This document shows positions 16,148-24,966 of a stretch of 64,000 nucleotides of DNA, one piece after another (position 1 is the stretch's first letter; every line of letters begins with the position of its first letter). The translations under genes and the position numbers were made by a program. A model generated the notes under the pieces. It was not told the origin of the DNA and did no database searches. It saw only the letters and a list, made by a program, of their open reading frames with translations. Location: assembly GCF_000716435.1 (NCBI RefSeq), contig NZ_JNWO01000018.1, positions 1 through 64,000 on the forward strand, written 5' to 3'. Origin of the DNA: Streptomyces xylophagus (GTDB taxonomy: Bacteria > Actinomycetota > Actinomycetes > Streptomycetales > Streptomycetaceae).

Positions 16148-17395
16148 TCACTCTCTCCGGCGCCGGAAGCTCACCGAGCCGCGGTCGCCGCCGCGCGACC
16201 GGCCGCCCCGCTGGGCGACTTCGGGGACCTTGACCAGTCCCAGTTCGCCCGCGAGACCCCAAAGGGCCTGCTTCACCACGCTCTTGTTGTCGAGTTCGTG
16301 GAGACGGCCGGCGTCCACCGCGCCCTGGAGTTCCTTGAAGTTAGCGGGGATCGCGGTGGCGGCGACCGCCGTGCCGGTGATGCGCTGGATCAGGGCGGGC
16401 TGGATCTCCGTACCGCGCGTGTGCCGGTTGACGACGATGGTCGTCTCCTCGGCCTTGCGGATCTGCAGCCGGTCCCACATGCGGACGGTGCGCTTCGCGG
16501 CGCGTACGGCGACCACGTCCGGGGTGGTGAACAGCAGTGCCGTGTCGGCCATTTCGACGGCCGCCGCGCTCGCGCCGCTCATCTGGGCACCGCAGTCGAT
16601 GACGACGACCTCGTAGCGGGAGCGCAGCGCGCTGACGATCTGCCGGGCGGCCCGGTCGGTGACCTCCTCGCCGCGCTCGCCCTCGCCGGGGGCCAGCAGC
16701 AGCGCCATCCCGGTGTCGTGCCGGAACACGGCGTCGGCAAGGACCCGGGGCGAGATGTCGGTGATCGCGGCGAGGTCGACGACCGAGCGGCGGAACTGGA
16801 CGTCCAGGTAGGAGGCGATGTCACCGGTCTGGAGATCCATGTCGACGAGCGCGGCGCTACGGCCCGACGCCTGCGCGGCGAGGGCGAGTTGGATCGCGGC
16901 GAGGGTGGCGCCGACGCCGCCCTTGGCGCCGCTGACCGTGACGACGGTGCCGCCGACACCGGTGAACACGTCACCGCCGTGGCCCAGATGACGCCGTACG
17001 CCCACGGACCAGGCGGCGACGGCCTGGACGCGGGTGGCCAACTCCTCGTAGCTCAGCGGCAGGGCGATCAGGCCGCGGGCGCCGGAGTCCATGGCGGCCT
17101 GGAAGAGGCCGGGGCTGGCGTCGGTGGTGACGAGGATGACGCCGACCGCCGGGAAGCGCAGCGCGACCTCGCGGACCAGCTCCAACGCGGGGACGGGCCC
17201 GATGCGTTCATGCACCACCACGACCTCGGGCAGCTCGTCGACGGACTCGGCGCCGAGCCGGGCCAGGGTGTCGATGAGCTGCGTCGAGTCGGCCACCGGG
17301 GCCACCGGGTCGGCGTCCGGGAGCTGGCTGAGCAGGGTCGTGATGGCGCGGATGGCATCCGCGTCGCCGACCGCCGGAAGAATCCTGGTGGGCAT
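16148..17395 (-). CDS. tadZ: TadZ/CpaE-like ParA/MinD-family ATPase
   Basis: 415 aa. An N-terminal receiver-like domain (about 1-130) is followed by a MinD/ParA fold. The deviant Walker A reads S-G-A-K-G-G-V-G-A-T at 155-164: the signature Lys158 is kept but the second, P-loop Lys is replaced by Ala163, as in several atypical TadZ/CpaE proteins. A D-M-D-L-Q-T-G-D switch and V-V-I-D-C-G follow. The family localises Tad machinery to the pole or an assembly site. The C-terminus is Arg-rich. Gene lies 9 bp below cpaB. Confidence 0.92.
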   Translation of the reverse strand: MPTRILPAVGDADAIRAITTLLSQLPDADPVAPVADSTQLIDTLARLGAESVDELPEVVVVHERIGPVPALELVREVALRFPAVGVILVTTDASPGLFQAAMDSGARGLIALPLSYEELATRVQAVAAWSVGVRRHLGHGGDVFTGVGGTVVTVSGAKGGVGATLAAIQLALAAQASGRSAALVDMDLQTGDIASYLDVQFRRSVVDLAAITDISPRVLADAVFRHDTGMALLLAPGEGERGEEVTDRAARQIVSALRSRYEVVVIDCGAQMSGASAAAVEMADTALLFTTPDVVAVRAAKRTVRMWDRLQIRKAEETTIVVNRHTRGTEIQPALIQRITGTAVAATAIPANFKELQGAVDAGRLHELDNKSVVKQALWGLAGELGLVKVPEVAQRGGRSRGGDRGSVSFRRRRE

Positions 17396-17404
17396 GCGGG
17401 CCTC

Positions 17405-18118
17405 TCACTTGTCCTTCGCGAGTTCGTACGTCCGGTCCTGCTCGGGCACGGTCGTATCGCTGCCCGGCGCCACCAGCGCGAGCCGCACCCGCTCGGCGAA
17501 CGACTCGGCGTAGGTGATGCGTTGGGCGTCGAGCGTGGAAAGGGCGAAGGTGATCGGGACGGCGTTGGTGGTCTGCTGCTGGTTCTTGTCGCTGTTGCTG
17601 CCCGGGTCGAGGGCGGTGATGTGGCCGACGTCGATGACCTTCGCGTTCGTCACGATGATCTTCGACTGGTCGGGGTCGCCCTCTTTCGCGCCCGCGAAGG
17701 TGGCGTACACGTTGACCGTGGAGCCCGGTGTGATCTTGCCGGCGACGCCGGTCGCCGCGTCGATCATGATGGCGACCTCCTGCTGCCCGGGCTGGAGGGC
17801 CGGCTGGTCGACGATCATGTCGGTCTGCAGCAGGGAGCCGCTCCGCAGGGTCGTCACCGCGATCTTGCCCTGGATCTGCCGGAGATCGGTCACGGCGTTG
17901 TCCGACAGCCACCGCTTGGGCATCTCGATCTTCTTGAACTGGGCGGCGGTGAGGGCCGTGTACGGCGCCACGTTGTCCTTGACCTGGTAGGCGGCGACTT
18001 CGGGGCCGACCTTGGACTTCACGTCGCTGATGACGGAGAGGACGCCGGCGAACGCGCCGAGGGCGCAGAGGACCGACAGGAGCAGGAGTATCACGCCGCG
18101 GCGCTGACGGGAGTTCAT
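17405..18118 (-). CDS. cpaB: CpaB/RcpC-like Flp pilus assembly protein (SAF domain)
   Basis: 237 aa, ATG at 18118; longer frames upstream have no support. One N-terminal membrane anchor (about 8-32), then a SAF domain with the typical Y-T-A-L-T-A-A-Q-F-K and G-K-I-A-V-T-T-L-R-S-G-S-L-L-Q pattern, and an RcpC-like domain (I-D-A-A-T-G-V-A-G-K-I-T-P-G-S-T-V-N-V). First gene of the tad operon. A repeat-rich leader lies upstream. Confidence 0.92.
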   Translation of the reverse strand: MNSRQRRGVILLLLSVLCALGAFAGVLSVISDVKSKVGPEVAAYQVKDNVAPYTALTAAQFKKIEMPKRWLSDNAVTDLRQIQGKIAVTTLRSGSLLQTDMIVDQPALQPGQQEVAIMIDAATGVAGKITPGSTVNVYATFAGAKEGDPDQSKIIVTNAKVIDVGHITALDPGSNSDKNQQQTTNAVPITFALSTLDAQRITYAESFAERVRLALVAPGSDTTVPEQDRTYELAKDK

Positions 18119-18148
18119 GAACCGTACAACCTCATTGGGGATATCGGT

Positions 18149-18215
18149 CGAGCGGAAATGAGCGGATCGAGCGGGATCAAGCGGGATCGGGCCGGGTCGA
18201 ACTGTTCGAGCGGAT
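18149..18215 (-). repeat. Degenerate GAGCGGATC repeats in the tad operon leader
   Basis: On the plus strand, GAGCGG followed by AAAT, ATC or GATC recurs about five times between 18149 and 18215, with a roughly 10-bp period that is partly broken. It occupies the 131-bp gap between the zinc-ribbon gene and cpaB, where the tad promoter or 5' leader should be. It could be regulator binding sites or simple sequence drift. Confidence 0.45.
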
Positions 18216-18249
18216 CGTGTGCTGTAAGCGTGTCCTGTGAGTGGAGGAC

Positions 18250-19092
18250 TTATCCGGTCGACGTTTGGTTCTCGTGAACGGGCGGTGTGGCGGAGCAGAA
18301 GACACAACGGTCGCCGATGACGTCGATTCCGCACCAGTGGCACACGGACTGCCGTACCGAGGTGACCAGTTGGTACAGCACCGACAGGTCGGGCAGATAC
18401 GTACAGAACTCGATCAGCTTGTTCGTACCCCACCAACTCACCGACTCCGCGGGCAGGGTGGCCTCGCGCAGCCCCATCGCGTTCCACGCCGGGGCGAGGG
18501 TGGTGCCGATCCAGTCGGACTGCAACTGCCCCTTGGCGACCAGCATCCAGGTGCCGAACTCCGGCCCCTCGAGCGTGACTCCGGGGCCGACCTTGACGAG
18601 CTGCGGCTCGGGGTGGGCGATCACCGCGAACTGGCTGCCGGGCACCCAGGACTTGGCGTGCGACTTGAGACCGACGGGGACCCGGTCCAGTTTGGTGACC
18701 GAGCCGAGGACCGCGCCGGCGTGGATGTAGTGCGTGAGCAGCCGGCCGGCCGAGGCGAGCACTCCGGGGCTGAGGTCACAGGTGCCGAGCTGCCTCAACT
18801 GACGGGCCAGTACGGCGAGTCCGAGTGGGGGGAGATTCGGACGGAACAGGGCGATCCGGTCACTCTCCAGGATGGACCGGATGGTGTGCAGCCGTCGGTC
18901 CACGCCCTCGGAGACGGCGTGCGAGGACACGACGACGACATGCCCGTGCTGGTCGATGAGGGCCTGCATCTCCGACAGCGCCTGGTCCAGCGGTCGTTGA
19001 TCCAGGTCCCGCAGGACGACGGCGGGCAGGGTTCGTTCGTCCTGTGGTGGCAGCGCCATGTCGGCGCTGGTCACGGCAATGGCAGTTGGCAC
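18250..19092 (-). CDS. Conserved hypothetical protein with C-terminal zinc ribbon
   Basis: 280 aa, GTG start with GGGGAG about 6 nt upstream. No signal or membrane segment. The N-terminal half is Leu-rich and predicted alpha/beta (H-V-V-V-V-S-S-H near 52-57 suggests a parallel beta core). The C-terminus holds two CxxC pairs, Cys251/Cys254 and Cys263/Cys266, a likely structural zinc ribbon. It stands immediately upstream of and co-directional with the tad operon, so it may be its first gene or an independent unit. No family assigned. Confidence 0.85.
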   Translation of the reverse strand: MPTAIAVTSADMALPPQDERTLPAVVLRDLDQRPLDQALSEMQALIDQHGHVVVVSSHAVSEGVDRRLHTIRSILESDRIALFRPNLPPLGLAVLARQLRQLGTCDLSPGVLASAGRLLTHYIHAGAVLGSVTKLDRVPVGLKSHAKSWVPGSQFAVIAHPEPQLVKVGPGVTLEGPEFGTWMLVAKGQLQSDWIGTTLAPAWNAMGLREATLPAESVSWWGTNKLIEFCTYLPDLSVLYQLVTSVRQSVCHWCGIDVIGDRCVFCSATPPVHENQTSTG

Positions 19093-19311
19093 GCGCAGCT
19101 CCCCGTTTCACGCCTGTCGGCACACCGGCATCACTCCGGCACACCGAGTCGACTTCATTGCGTGACTACCTCAGCACTGTAACCACGCCCCTGTTACCGG
19201 AGAACAGCGTTTGTGCAGCCGTGCCGCAACTGTCATCGCGCACAACACGCCAAAACGGGGCAGGTCGAGCAGCCGATCGAGGTCGGGGCACCGAAACCGC
19301 TGCCGGGGAAG

Positions 19312-19348
19312 TTGGTCTGGACCTCTTGACAGCAGATTGGTCTGGACC
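19312..19348 (+). promoter_or_regulatory. Chitinase promoter: paired TTGGTCTGGACC repeats around a -35 box
   Basis: The gene-free stretch 19093-19419 (327 bp) is mainly this promoter region. TTGGTCTGGACC occurs exactly at 19312-19323 and 19337-19348, a 25-bp period, with TTGACA at 19326-19331 between them. Streptomyces chitinase promoters are known to carry 12-bp direct repeats of this kind overlapping the -35 region, bound by the GlcNAc regulator DasR and others. The second copy extends to TTGGTCTGGACCAA, itself an imperfect palindrome. A clear -10 was not identified. Nothing else was noticed in the rest of the gap. Confidence 0.9.
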
Positions 19349-19419
19349 AACTCTTGAACTCCAGCGGTGGCCACCGTCGTTCGTCACAGTCCCCTCCAAC
19401 TCCCCCACCGGAGGCATCA

Positions 19420-21126
19420 GTGGACCGCGCACCAGGCATGCCCGTACTCAGGAAAAGACGTCTGTGGGCCGGGGTCGCCATGGCCGCCCTCGCCCTCTCC
19501 TTCGCGGGCACCGGCCAGGCGTCCGCCGCCGACATCAACAACGCCAAGAACGCCGGCTTCGAGTCGGGCCTGACCAACTGGACCTGTACGGCGGGCAGCG
19601 GCACGACCGTCTCGTCCCCGGTGCACAGCGGCGCGGCGGCCCTGAAGGGCACCCCGGCCGGCCAGGACAACGCCCAGTGCACCCAGTCGGTCGCGGTCAA
19701 GCCCAACTCGACCTACACGCTGAGCGCGTGGGTGCAGGGCGGCTACTCCTACCTGGGCGTGACGGGCACGGGCACGACGGACGTGTCGACGTGGACCCCC
19801 GACACCACGTCCTGGAAACAACTGTCGACGACGTTCACGACGGGCGCCTCCACCACGTCCGTCACGGTCTACACGCACGGCTGGTACGGGCAGGCGGCCT
19901 ACTACGCGGACGACATCTCGGTCTACGGCCCGGACGGCGGCGGTGGCAGCGACCCGGCCCCGACGGTCCCGGCGACACCGACAGGCCTGACCGTGCCCTC
20001 CACGACGTCCTCGTCGGTCTCCCTGGCGTGGAGCGCGGTGTCGGGAGCCACGGGCTACAACGTCTACCGCAGCGGCACGAAGATCACGGCGGTGACGGGA
20101 ACGTCCGCCACGATCACGGGACTTGCGGCGTCGACGTCGTACTCCTTCCAGGTCACGGCGACCAACTCGGCGGGTGAGTCGGGCAAGTCGACGGCGGTGA
20201 CGGGCACGACGACGGCAACGGGCGGGGGCGGAGGCGGCACCCTCCCGAAGCACGCGGTGACCGGCTACTGGCAGAACTTCAACAACGGCGCGACCGTCCA
20301 GAAGCTCTCGGCCGTCTCCTCCCAGTACGACATCATCGCGGTCGCCTTCGCGGACGCGACCTCGACACCGGGCGCGGTCTCCTTCACGCTCGACTCGTCC
20401 GGCCTCGGCGGCTACACGGTCGACCAGTTCAAGGCGGACATCGTCGCCAAGCACGCGGCCGGCAAGAAGGTGATCATCTCGATCGGCGGCCAGAACGGCA
20501 CGATCTCGGTGAGCGACTCGACGTCCGCGACGAACTTCGCCAACTCGGTCTACTCCCTGATGCAGACGTACGGCTTCGACGGCGTCGACATCGACCTGGA
20601 GAACGGCATCAACGCGACATACATGACACAGGCGTTGAGGTCACTGTCGTCCAAGGCGGGCTCGTCCCTCATCATCACGATGGCCCCCCAGACGATCGAC
20701 ATGCAGTCGACGTCGAACGCGTACTTCCAGACCGCCCTGAACGTGAAGGACATCCTCACGGTCGTCAACATGCAGTACTACAACAGCGGCACGATGCTGG
20801 GCTGCGACGGCAAGGTCTACGGCCAGGGCACGGTCGACTTCCTGACGGCCCTCGCCTGCATCCAGCTCCAGGGCGGCCTCTCCCCGTCCCAGGTGGGCCT
20901 GGGCCTCCCGGCCTCGACAAGCGCGGCCGGCAGCGGCTACGTCTCCCCCACCATCGTGAACAACGCCCTCGACTGCCTCACCGCCGGCACCAACTGCGGC
21001 ACCTTCAAGCCGTCGAAGACGTACCCCGACCTGCGGGGGGCGATGACGTGGTCGACGAACTGGGATGCGGCTGCGGGTAGTTCGTGGTCGAACTCGGTGG
21101 GGGCGCATGTGCATGCGTTGCCGTAG
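19420..21126 (+). CDS. Secreted GH18 chitinase with N-terminal carbohydrate-binding and FnIII domains
   Basis: 568 aa from the GTG at 19420, chosen because GGAGG ends 5 nt before it; the ATG at 19438 is too far from that site. Signal peptide 1-36 (ending A-S-A), a CBM-like beta sandwich to about residue 165, a Gly-rich linker, a fibronectin type III domain (about 178-262), a Gly linker, then a GH18 barrel. The catalytic motif D-G-V-D-I-D-L-E is at 387-394 with Glu394 as the acid/base. The M-Q-Y-Y-N element is present. It hydrolyses chitin outside the cell to chito-oligosaccharides. The domain order matches the Streptomyces Chi63/ChiA type. Confidence 0.96.
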   Translation: MDRAPGMPVLRKRRLWAGVAMAALALSFAGTGQASAADINNAKNAGFESGLTNWTCTAGSGTTVSSPVHSGAAALKGTPAGQDNAQCTQSVAVKPNSTYTLSAWVQGGYSYLGVTGTGTTDVSTWTPDTTSWKQLSTTFTTGASTTSVTVYTHGWYGQAAYYADDISVYGPDGGGGSDPAPTVPATPTGLTVPSTTSSSVSLAWSAVSGATGYNVYRSGTKITAVTGTSATITGLAASTSYSFQVTATNSAGESGKSTAVTGTTTATGGGGGGTLPKHAVTGYWQNFNNGATVQKLSAVSSQYDIIAVAFADATSTPGAVSFTLDSSGLGGYTVDQFKADIVAKHAAGKKVIISIGGQNGTISVSDSTSATNFANSVYSLMQTYGFDGVDIDLENGINATYMTQALRSLSSKAGSSLIITMAPQTIDMQSTSNAYFQTALNVKDILTVVNMQYYNSGTMLGCDGKVYGQGTVDFLTALACIQLQGGLSPSQVGLGLPASTSAAGSGYVSPTIVNNALDCLTAGTNCGTFKPSKTYPDLRGAMTWSTNWDAAAGSSWSNSVGAHVHALP

Positions 21127-21153
21127 CGGCGCCTGAAGATCTGTGGTGATCGA

Positions 21154-21184
21154 GGAGTGCGACCCGGTCGTCGGGTCGCACTCC
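21154..21184. terminator. Bidirectional hairpin between chitinase and antitoxin-like gene
   Basis: Perfect 13-bp inverted repeat (21154-21166 with 21172-21184), loop of 5 nt, lying 27 bp after the chitinase stop and 12 bp from the end of the convergent small gene. Probably terminates both. Confidence 0.85.
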
Positions 21185-21196
21185 TTCGCGTTGTGC

Positions 21197-21424
21197 CTAC
21201 TCCGCCGGCCGGTTCTTGCCGTCGGCGTTCTCGGCGAGCCTCTCCAGCAGTCCCTGCGCCTTGTCGACCGCAGTGTCGATCTGCTCGCTGTGCTTGCCGT
21301 CCGTCTTCTCGTCGACGAGATCACCGGCCTTCTCCAGCCCGCCGGCGATCGTGTCACCGTGGTCCTCGGCGATCTCCTCGGCCTTGTCCTTGAGCTTGTC
21401 CAGGTCCCGCAGGTTGTCGAACAC
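21197..21424 (-). CDS. MT0933/Rv0909-type antitoxin-like protein
   Basis: 75 aa, GTG start with GAGGGGA upstream. A highly charged, helical small protein with the pattern K-A-x-E-I-A-E-D-H-G-D-x-I-x-G-G-L-E-K-A-G-D-L-V-D-E-K-T-D-G-K and a second helix V-D-K-A-Q-G-L-L-E-R-L, which matches the MT0933 antitoxin family (Rv0909 of M. tuberculosis). No toxin reading frame is adjacent: one side is a terminator and chitinase, the other a divergent sigma-factor gene. It may act alone, or as a stress protein, rather than as a toxin partner. Confidence 0.85.
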   Translation of the reverse strand: MFDNLRDLDKLKDKAEEIAEDHGDTIAGGLEKAGDLVDEKTDGKHSEQIDTAVDKAQGLLERLAENADGKNRPAE

Positions 21425-21615
21425 GACAGTTCCCCTCGCTGCAACGGGCGTACGCGGTCCAGGACATGGTCTTCACGCCGGCCCCCGGGAGGGCAAGGGC
21501 GTGTTCGGGGCGCACGAATCGATACGGACGACCTGAAACATTTCCGCGCGCCCACCGCATCAGTACAAGTGAGGGCGGTGCCGTCAACAGCCCACGGGGG
21601 CCAGGGGGATCGGGT

Positions 21616-22137
21616 ATGAGACGACGACAGGAACGTGCCGATGAGTACGAGGAGTTCGCCGCCGCGCGCGCCGGGCATCTCTATCGGTCCGCCTGTCTGC
21701 TGACCGCCGGGGACACGCATCTCGCCGAGGATCTGGTGCAGGAGACCCTCGGCAGGCTGTACGTCGGCTGGGGACGGATGTCCCGGGTCGGCAACCCCGC
21801 CGGGTACGCCCAGACCGTCCTCACCCGCACCTTCCTCACCCATCAGCGGCGCCGCAGCAGCACCGAGCGCGCCACCGCCGTACTGCCCGACCTGCCCGAC
21901 CCCGGCACCGCGGGCGGCGACACCCCGTTGCGGCTGACTCTGCTCCAGGCCCTGTCCCGGCTGCCCGCCAAGGACCGTGCCGTGGTCGTCCTGCGCTACT
22001 GGGAGGACCGGTCCGTCGAGGAGACGGCCGACGTCATGCACGTCAGCTCGGCCGCCGTACGCACCCGGTGCGTCCGCGCGCTCGGCCGGCTGCGCGAACT
22101 GCTCGGCGAGAACCTCGACGAGTACGCGCGCCCCTGA
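21616..22137 (+). CDS. SigE-family ECF RNA polymerase sigma factor
   Basis: 173 aa, ATG at 21616. Region 2 shows L-Y-R-S-A-C-L-L-T-A-G and the core-binding D-L-V-Q-E-T-L; region 4 has L-P-A-K-D-R-A-V-V-V-L-R-Y-W-E-D and a helix-turn-helix ending S-S-A-A-V-R-T-R-C-V-R-A-L. This is the SigE-family (Streptomyces/SigM-like) layout. The next gene, 52 bp on, encodes a membrane protein that is probably co-expressed and may restrain or respond to it. Confidence 0.93.
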   Translation: MRRRQERADEYEEFAAARAGHLYRSACLLTAGDTHLAEDLVQETLGRLYVGWGRMSRVGNPAGYAQTVLTRTFLTHQRRRSSTERATAVLPDLPDPGTAGGDTPLRLTLLQALSRLPAKDRAVVVLRYWEDRSVEETADVMHVSSAAVRTRCVRALGRLRELLGENLDEYARP

Positions 22138-22189
22138 ACACCCCTCTCGTCACCCCGTCAACTCCCCTTATGCGAAACGGTGGTTCGCC

Positions 22190-23434
22190 ATGCCCGACGT
22201 ACAACCCAGCGATACCGTCGACCCCTTCGAGGAACGGCTCACCGCCGGCCTGCGGCACGCGGGCGACGCCTTCGAGACCGACCGCGCCGCACTCGTCACC
22301 GCCGGTGCCCTCAAGGGACGACGGCGGCTGCTGCGACGCCGGAACGCCGCCGTCATGGGCGGCGCCGCCGGTATCGCCCTCGTCGGCATCGGCGGCGCCC
22401 TGCTCCTGCCGAGCGGCGACCCCGCCAAGGCACAGGGTTCCGCGGCCGCGTCCACCCGCGCCTCCGCCGCCCCCACCCCCGTCTCCGGCGACGCCCTGAT
22501 CCGTACGCTCGAAAGGCTGCTCGGCGACGGCAAGTTCACGAACGCCGAGGCCTTGGGCACGGACGCGGGAGTGTCGCCGTACGTCCAACTCGTCTACGAC
22601 GACGGCAAGGGCGCGTCCGCCATCGGTGTCGGCCTCGGCAGGATCCAGCCGGGGAGCGACGAGGCGCGCCAGGTCACCACGTGCCCGGCGAAGGCGTTCA
22701 CGCCCTACGACGCGTGCGGCAGGAGTCGGTTGGCGGACGGGTCGGTGGTCATGGTCCTTCAGGGGTACGAGTATCCGGACCGGCGCGTGGACACCAAGTG
22801 GTGGAGCGCCGAACTCGTCACCCCGCAGGGCCAGCACGTCAGCATCAGCGAGTGGAACGCCGCCGCCGAGAAGGACGCACCGATCACCAGGCCCCAACCG
22901 CCGCTGTCTGCGGACCGGTTGAGGAAGCTGGCCGCCGCGACGGCGTGGCGGGAGGCGATCGACGCGATGCCGGCGGACTCGAACCCGCCGACCACACCGT
23001 CGAGTTCGAGCACGGCCGCCCCCCTCTCCGTCACCTCCATGCTCCGGAGTCTGCTGCCGAAGGGCCTCACCGTGTCCGAGGCGGGCGACACCGACGACGC
23101 CGAGTTCGGCTATCTGGTCGTCGACGACGGCAAGGGCAAGAGCCTCGTACAGATCAACGTGCAGCCCGACATGTCGGATGTCGAGGACCAGCTGTTCGGC
23201 TCCGACGCGGAGGTCCTGTCCGACGGCACGAAGGTCGCCACGCACCAGGGACCCGGCGAGAAGGGCGGCGCGGGCGTCGTCATGTGGACCGTCGACACCA
23301 TCCGGACCGACGGGAGGCGAGTGGTGATCAGCGCCTTCAACTCCGGTGCCCAGGACACCGCTTCGACGCGCAAGACCCCGGCCCTGACCATGAAGCAGCT
23401 CCGGGAGATCGCGCTCAGTCCGCAGTGGAGGTAA
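22190..23434 (+). CDS. Membrane-anchored partner of the SigE-family sigma factor
   Basis: 414 aa, ATG at 22190 with weak ribosome site, so probably coupled to the sigma gene. A cytoplasmic N-terminus of about 55 residues with an R-R-R-L-L-R-R-R basic stretch, one membrane helix (about 58-80), an Ala/Pro/Thr spacer, then two similar extracytoplasmic regions separated by a Pro/Thr/Ser linker near 265-285; both contain a V-Y-D-D-G-K-G or V-V-D-D-G-K-G element. The layout (cytoplasmic stub, one TM, sensor outside) fits anti-sigma-like regulators found beside these sigma factors. Not a canonical zinc anti-sigma, as no HxxxCxxC is present. Confidence 0.82.
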   Translation: MPDVQPSDTVDPFEERLTAGLRHAGDAFETDRAALVTAGALKGRRRLLRRRNAAVMGGAAGIALVGIGGALLLPSGDPAKAQGSAAASTRASAAPTPVSGDALIRTLERLLGDGKFTNAEALGTDAGVSPYVQLVYDDGKGASAIGVGLGRIQPGSDEARQVTTCPAKAFTPYDACGRSRLADGSVVMVLQGYEYPDRRVDTKWWSAELVTPQGQHVSISEWNAAAEKDAPITRPQPPLSADRLRKLAAATAWREAIDAMPADSNPPTTPSSSSTAAPLSVTSMLRSLLPKGLTVSEAGDTDDAEFGYLVVDDGKGKSLVQINVQPDMSDVEDQLFGSDAEVLSDGTKVATHQGPGEKGGAGVVMWTVDTIRTDGRRVVISAFNSGAQDTASTRKTPALTMKQLREIALSPQWR

Positions 23435-23556
23435 TCCAGCCAGCCGACTTTGGACACTCTTGACCTGACCATGCCAACACATCAACATAGGCGCCACACA
23501 GGAACACCCACCCGCACGTCGCACTGGAACACCCCCCACTCCAGCAAGGAGATTTC

Positions 23557-24945
23557 ATGCGACTCCGAATACGCGGCTCAGGCGCCCGAACCGACACCCG
23601 TAGCGGCACCCGAAGCGGCAGACGCACCGCCGCGCTCGCCGCCCTGATGGCCCTCGCCCTCGCCGCCCCCGTCGCCGAGACGGCCACGGCGGCCAGGGCC
23701 TCCGCCGACAGCGCCCCGCAGGCCGCCCCGGCCGCGGACGACATCCGCCAGTACGAGATCCACGTCGACCACAACACACCGGTCACGCGTACGGCCATCG
23801 CGGCGGCCGGCGTCACCGTCGACGAGTCCGACGAGGAGACCGTGGTCGTCTCCGGCCGCGCCGCCCAGATCAAGCAGCTGCGCCAACAGGGCTACGCGGT
23901 CTCGCTGTTGGGCTCCGCCCCGGACCGCTCCACGGCAGCGGACGCCCCCCGCCTCCTCGACTTCCCCACGGCCGACTCGAAGTACCACAACTACGCCGAG
24001 GCGAACACGGAGATCGACCAGCGGCTCGCCGCCTACCCGGGCATCATGAGCAAGAAGGTGATCGGCAAGTCGTACCAGGGCCGGGACATCGTCGCCATCA
24101 AGGTCAGCGACAACGTGGCCACCGACGAGAACGAGCCCGAGGTCCTCTTCACCTTCCACCAGCACGCGCGCGAACACCTCACGGTGGAGATGGCGTTGTA
24201 CCTGCTGCGCGAGCTGGGCGCGGGCTACGGCACCGACTCCCGCGTCACGAACATCGTCAACAGCCGCGAGATCTGGATCGTGCCCGACCTCAACCCGGAC
24301 GGCGGCGAGTACGACATCGCGACCGGCGCCTACCGGTCCTGGCGCAAGAACCGCCAGCCCAACTCCGGTTCCAGTTACGTCGGTACGGACCTCAACCGGA
24401 ACTGGAACTACAAGTGGGGCTGCTGCGGCGGCTCTTCGGGCTCGACCTCGTCCGAGACCTACCGGGGTACGTCCGCCGAGTCGGCGCCCGAGGTGAAGGT
24501 GGTCGCGGACTTCGTGCGGAGCCGGGTCGTCGGCGGGAAGCAACAGATCACCGCGGGCATCGACTTCCACACCTACAGCGAACTGGTGCTGTGGCCCTTC
24601 GGGTACACGTACTCCGACACCGCCACCGGGATGACCGCGGACGACGCCGCCGCGTTCAAGGCCGTCGGGCAGAAGATGGGCGCGAGCAACGGCTACACGG
24701 CCGAGCAGTCCAGCGACCTGTACATCACGGACGGTTCGATCGACGACTACCTCTGGGGCAGTCAGAAGATCTTCGACTACACCTTCGAGATGTATCCGAC
24801 GTCCAGTTCCGGGGGTGGGTTCTACCCGCCCGACGAGGTCATCGAGCGGGAGACCTCCCGGAACCGGGACGCGGTGTTCCAACTGCTGGAGAACGCCGAC
24901 TGCATGTACCGGTCCATCGGCAAAGAGGCCCAGTACTGCGGCTAG
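23557..24945 (+). CDS. Secreted M14 zinc carboxypeptidase
   Basis: 462 aa, ATG with perfect AAGGAG upstream. A basic leader with a hydrophobic core forms a signal peptide to about residue 48, a propeptide follows (about 60-125), then the M14 catalytic domain. Zinc ligands are His203 and Glu206 (H-x-x-E) and His338 (D-F-H-T-Y-S); the catalytic base is Glu411 in F-E-M-Y-P-T. The D-L-N-R-N-W substrate-binding motif is present. A C-C-G-G insertion and C-terminal Cys pair may form disulfides. Resembles Thermoactinomyces carboxypeptidase T. Works outside the cell on peptides, likely to recover amino acids. Confidence 0.95.
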   Translation: MRLRIRGSGARTDTRSGTRSGRRTAALAALMALALAAPVAETATAARASADSAPQAAPAADDIRQYEIHVDHNTPVTRTAIAAAGVTVDESDEETVVVSGRAAQIKQLRQQGYAVSLLGSAPDRSTAADAPRLLDFPTADSKYHNYAEANTEIDQRLAAYPGIMSKKVIGKSYQGRDIVAIKVSDNVATDENEPEVLFTFHQHAREHLTVEMALYLLRELGAGYGTDSRVTNIVNSREIWIVPDLNPDGGEYDIATGAYRSWRKNRQPNSGSSYVGTDLNRNWNYKWGCCGGSSGSTSSETYRGTSAESAPEVKVVADFVRSRVVGGKQQITAGIDFHTYSELVLWPFGYTYSDTATGMTADDAAAFKAVGQKMGASNGYTAEQSSDLYITDGSIDDYLWGSQKIFDYTFEMYPTSSSGGGFYPPDEVIERETSRNRDAVFQLLENADCMYRSIGKEAQYCG

Positions 24946-24966
24946 TCGGTCCTCTGCTGCGGCCGG

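Noticed and set aside
16298..18277. 659-codon plus-strand frame across tadZ and cpaB
   Set aside because: Composition is Gly/Asp/Val/Arg noise and it covers two recognisable minus-strand genes.
19093..19311. Possible small gene between the zinc-ribbon protein and the chitinase
   Set aside because: Short frames here have no ribosome site or recognisable product; the stretch is better read as promoter DNA.
21197..22137. Toxin-antitoxin pair formed by the MT0933-like gene and the divergent gene
   Set aside because: The divergent gene is a clear SigE-family sigma factor, and toxin-antitoxin genes are normally co-directional.
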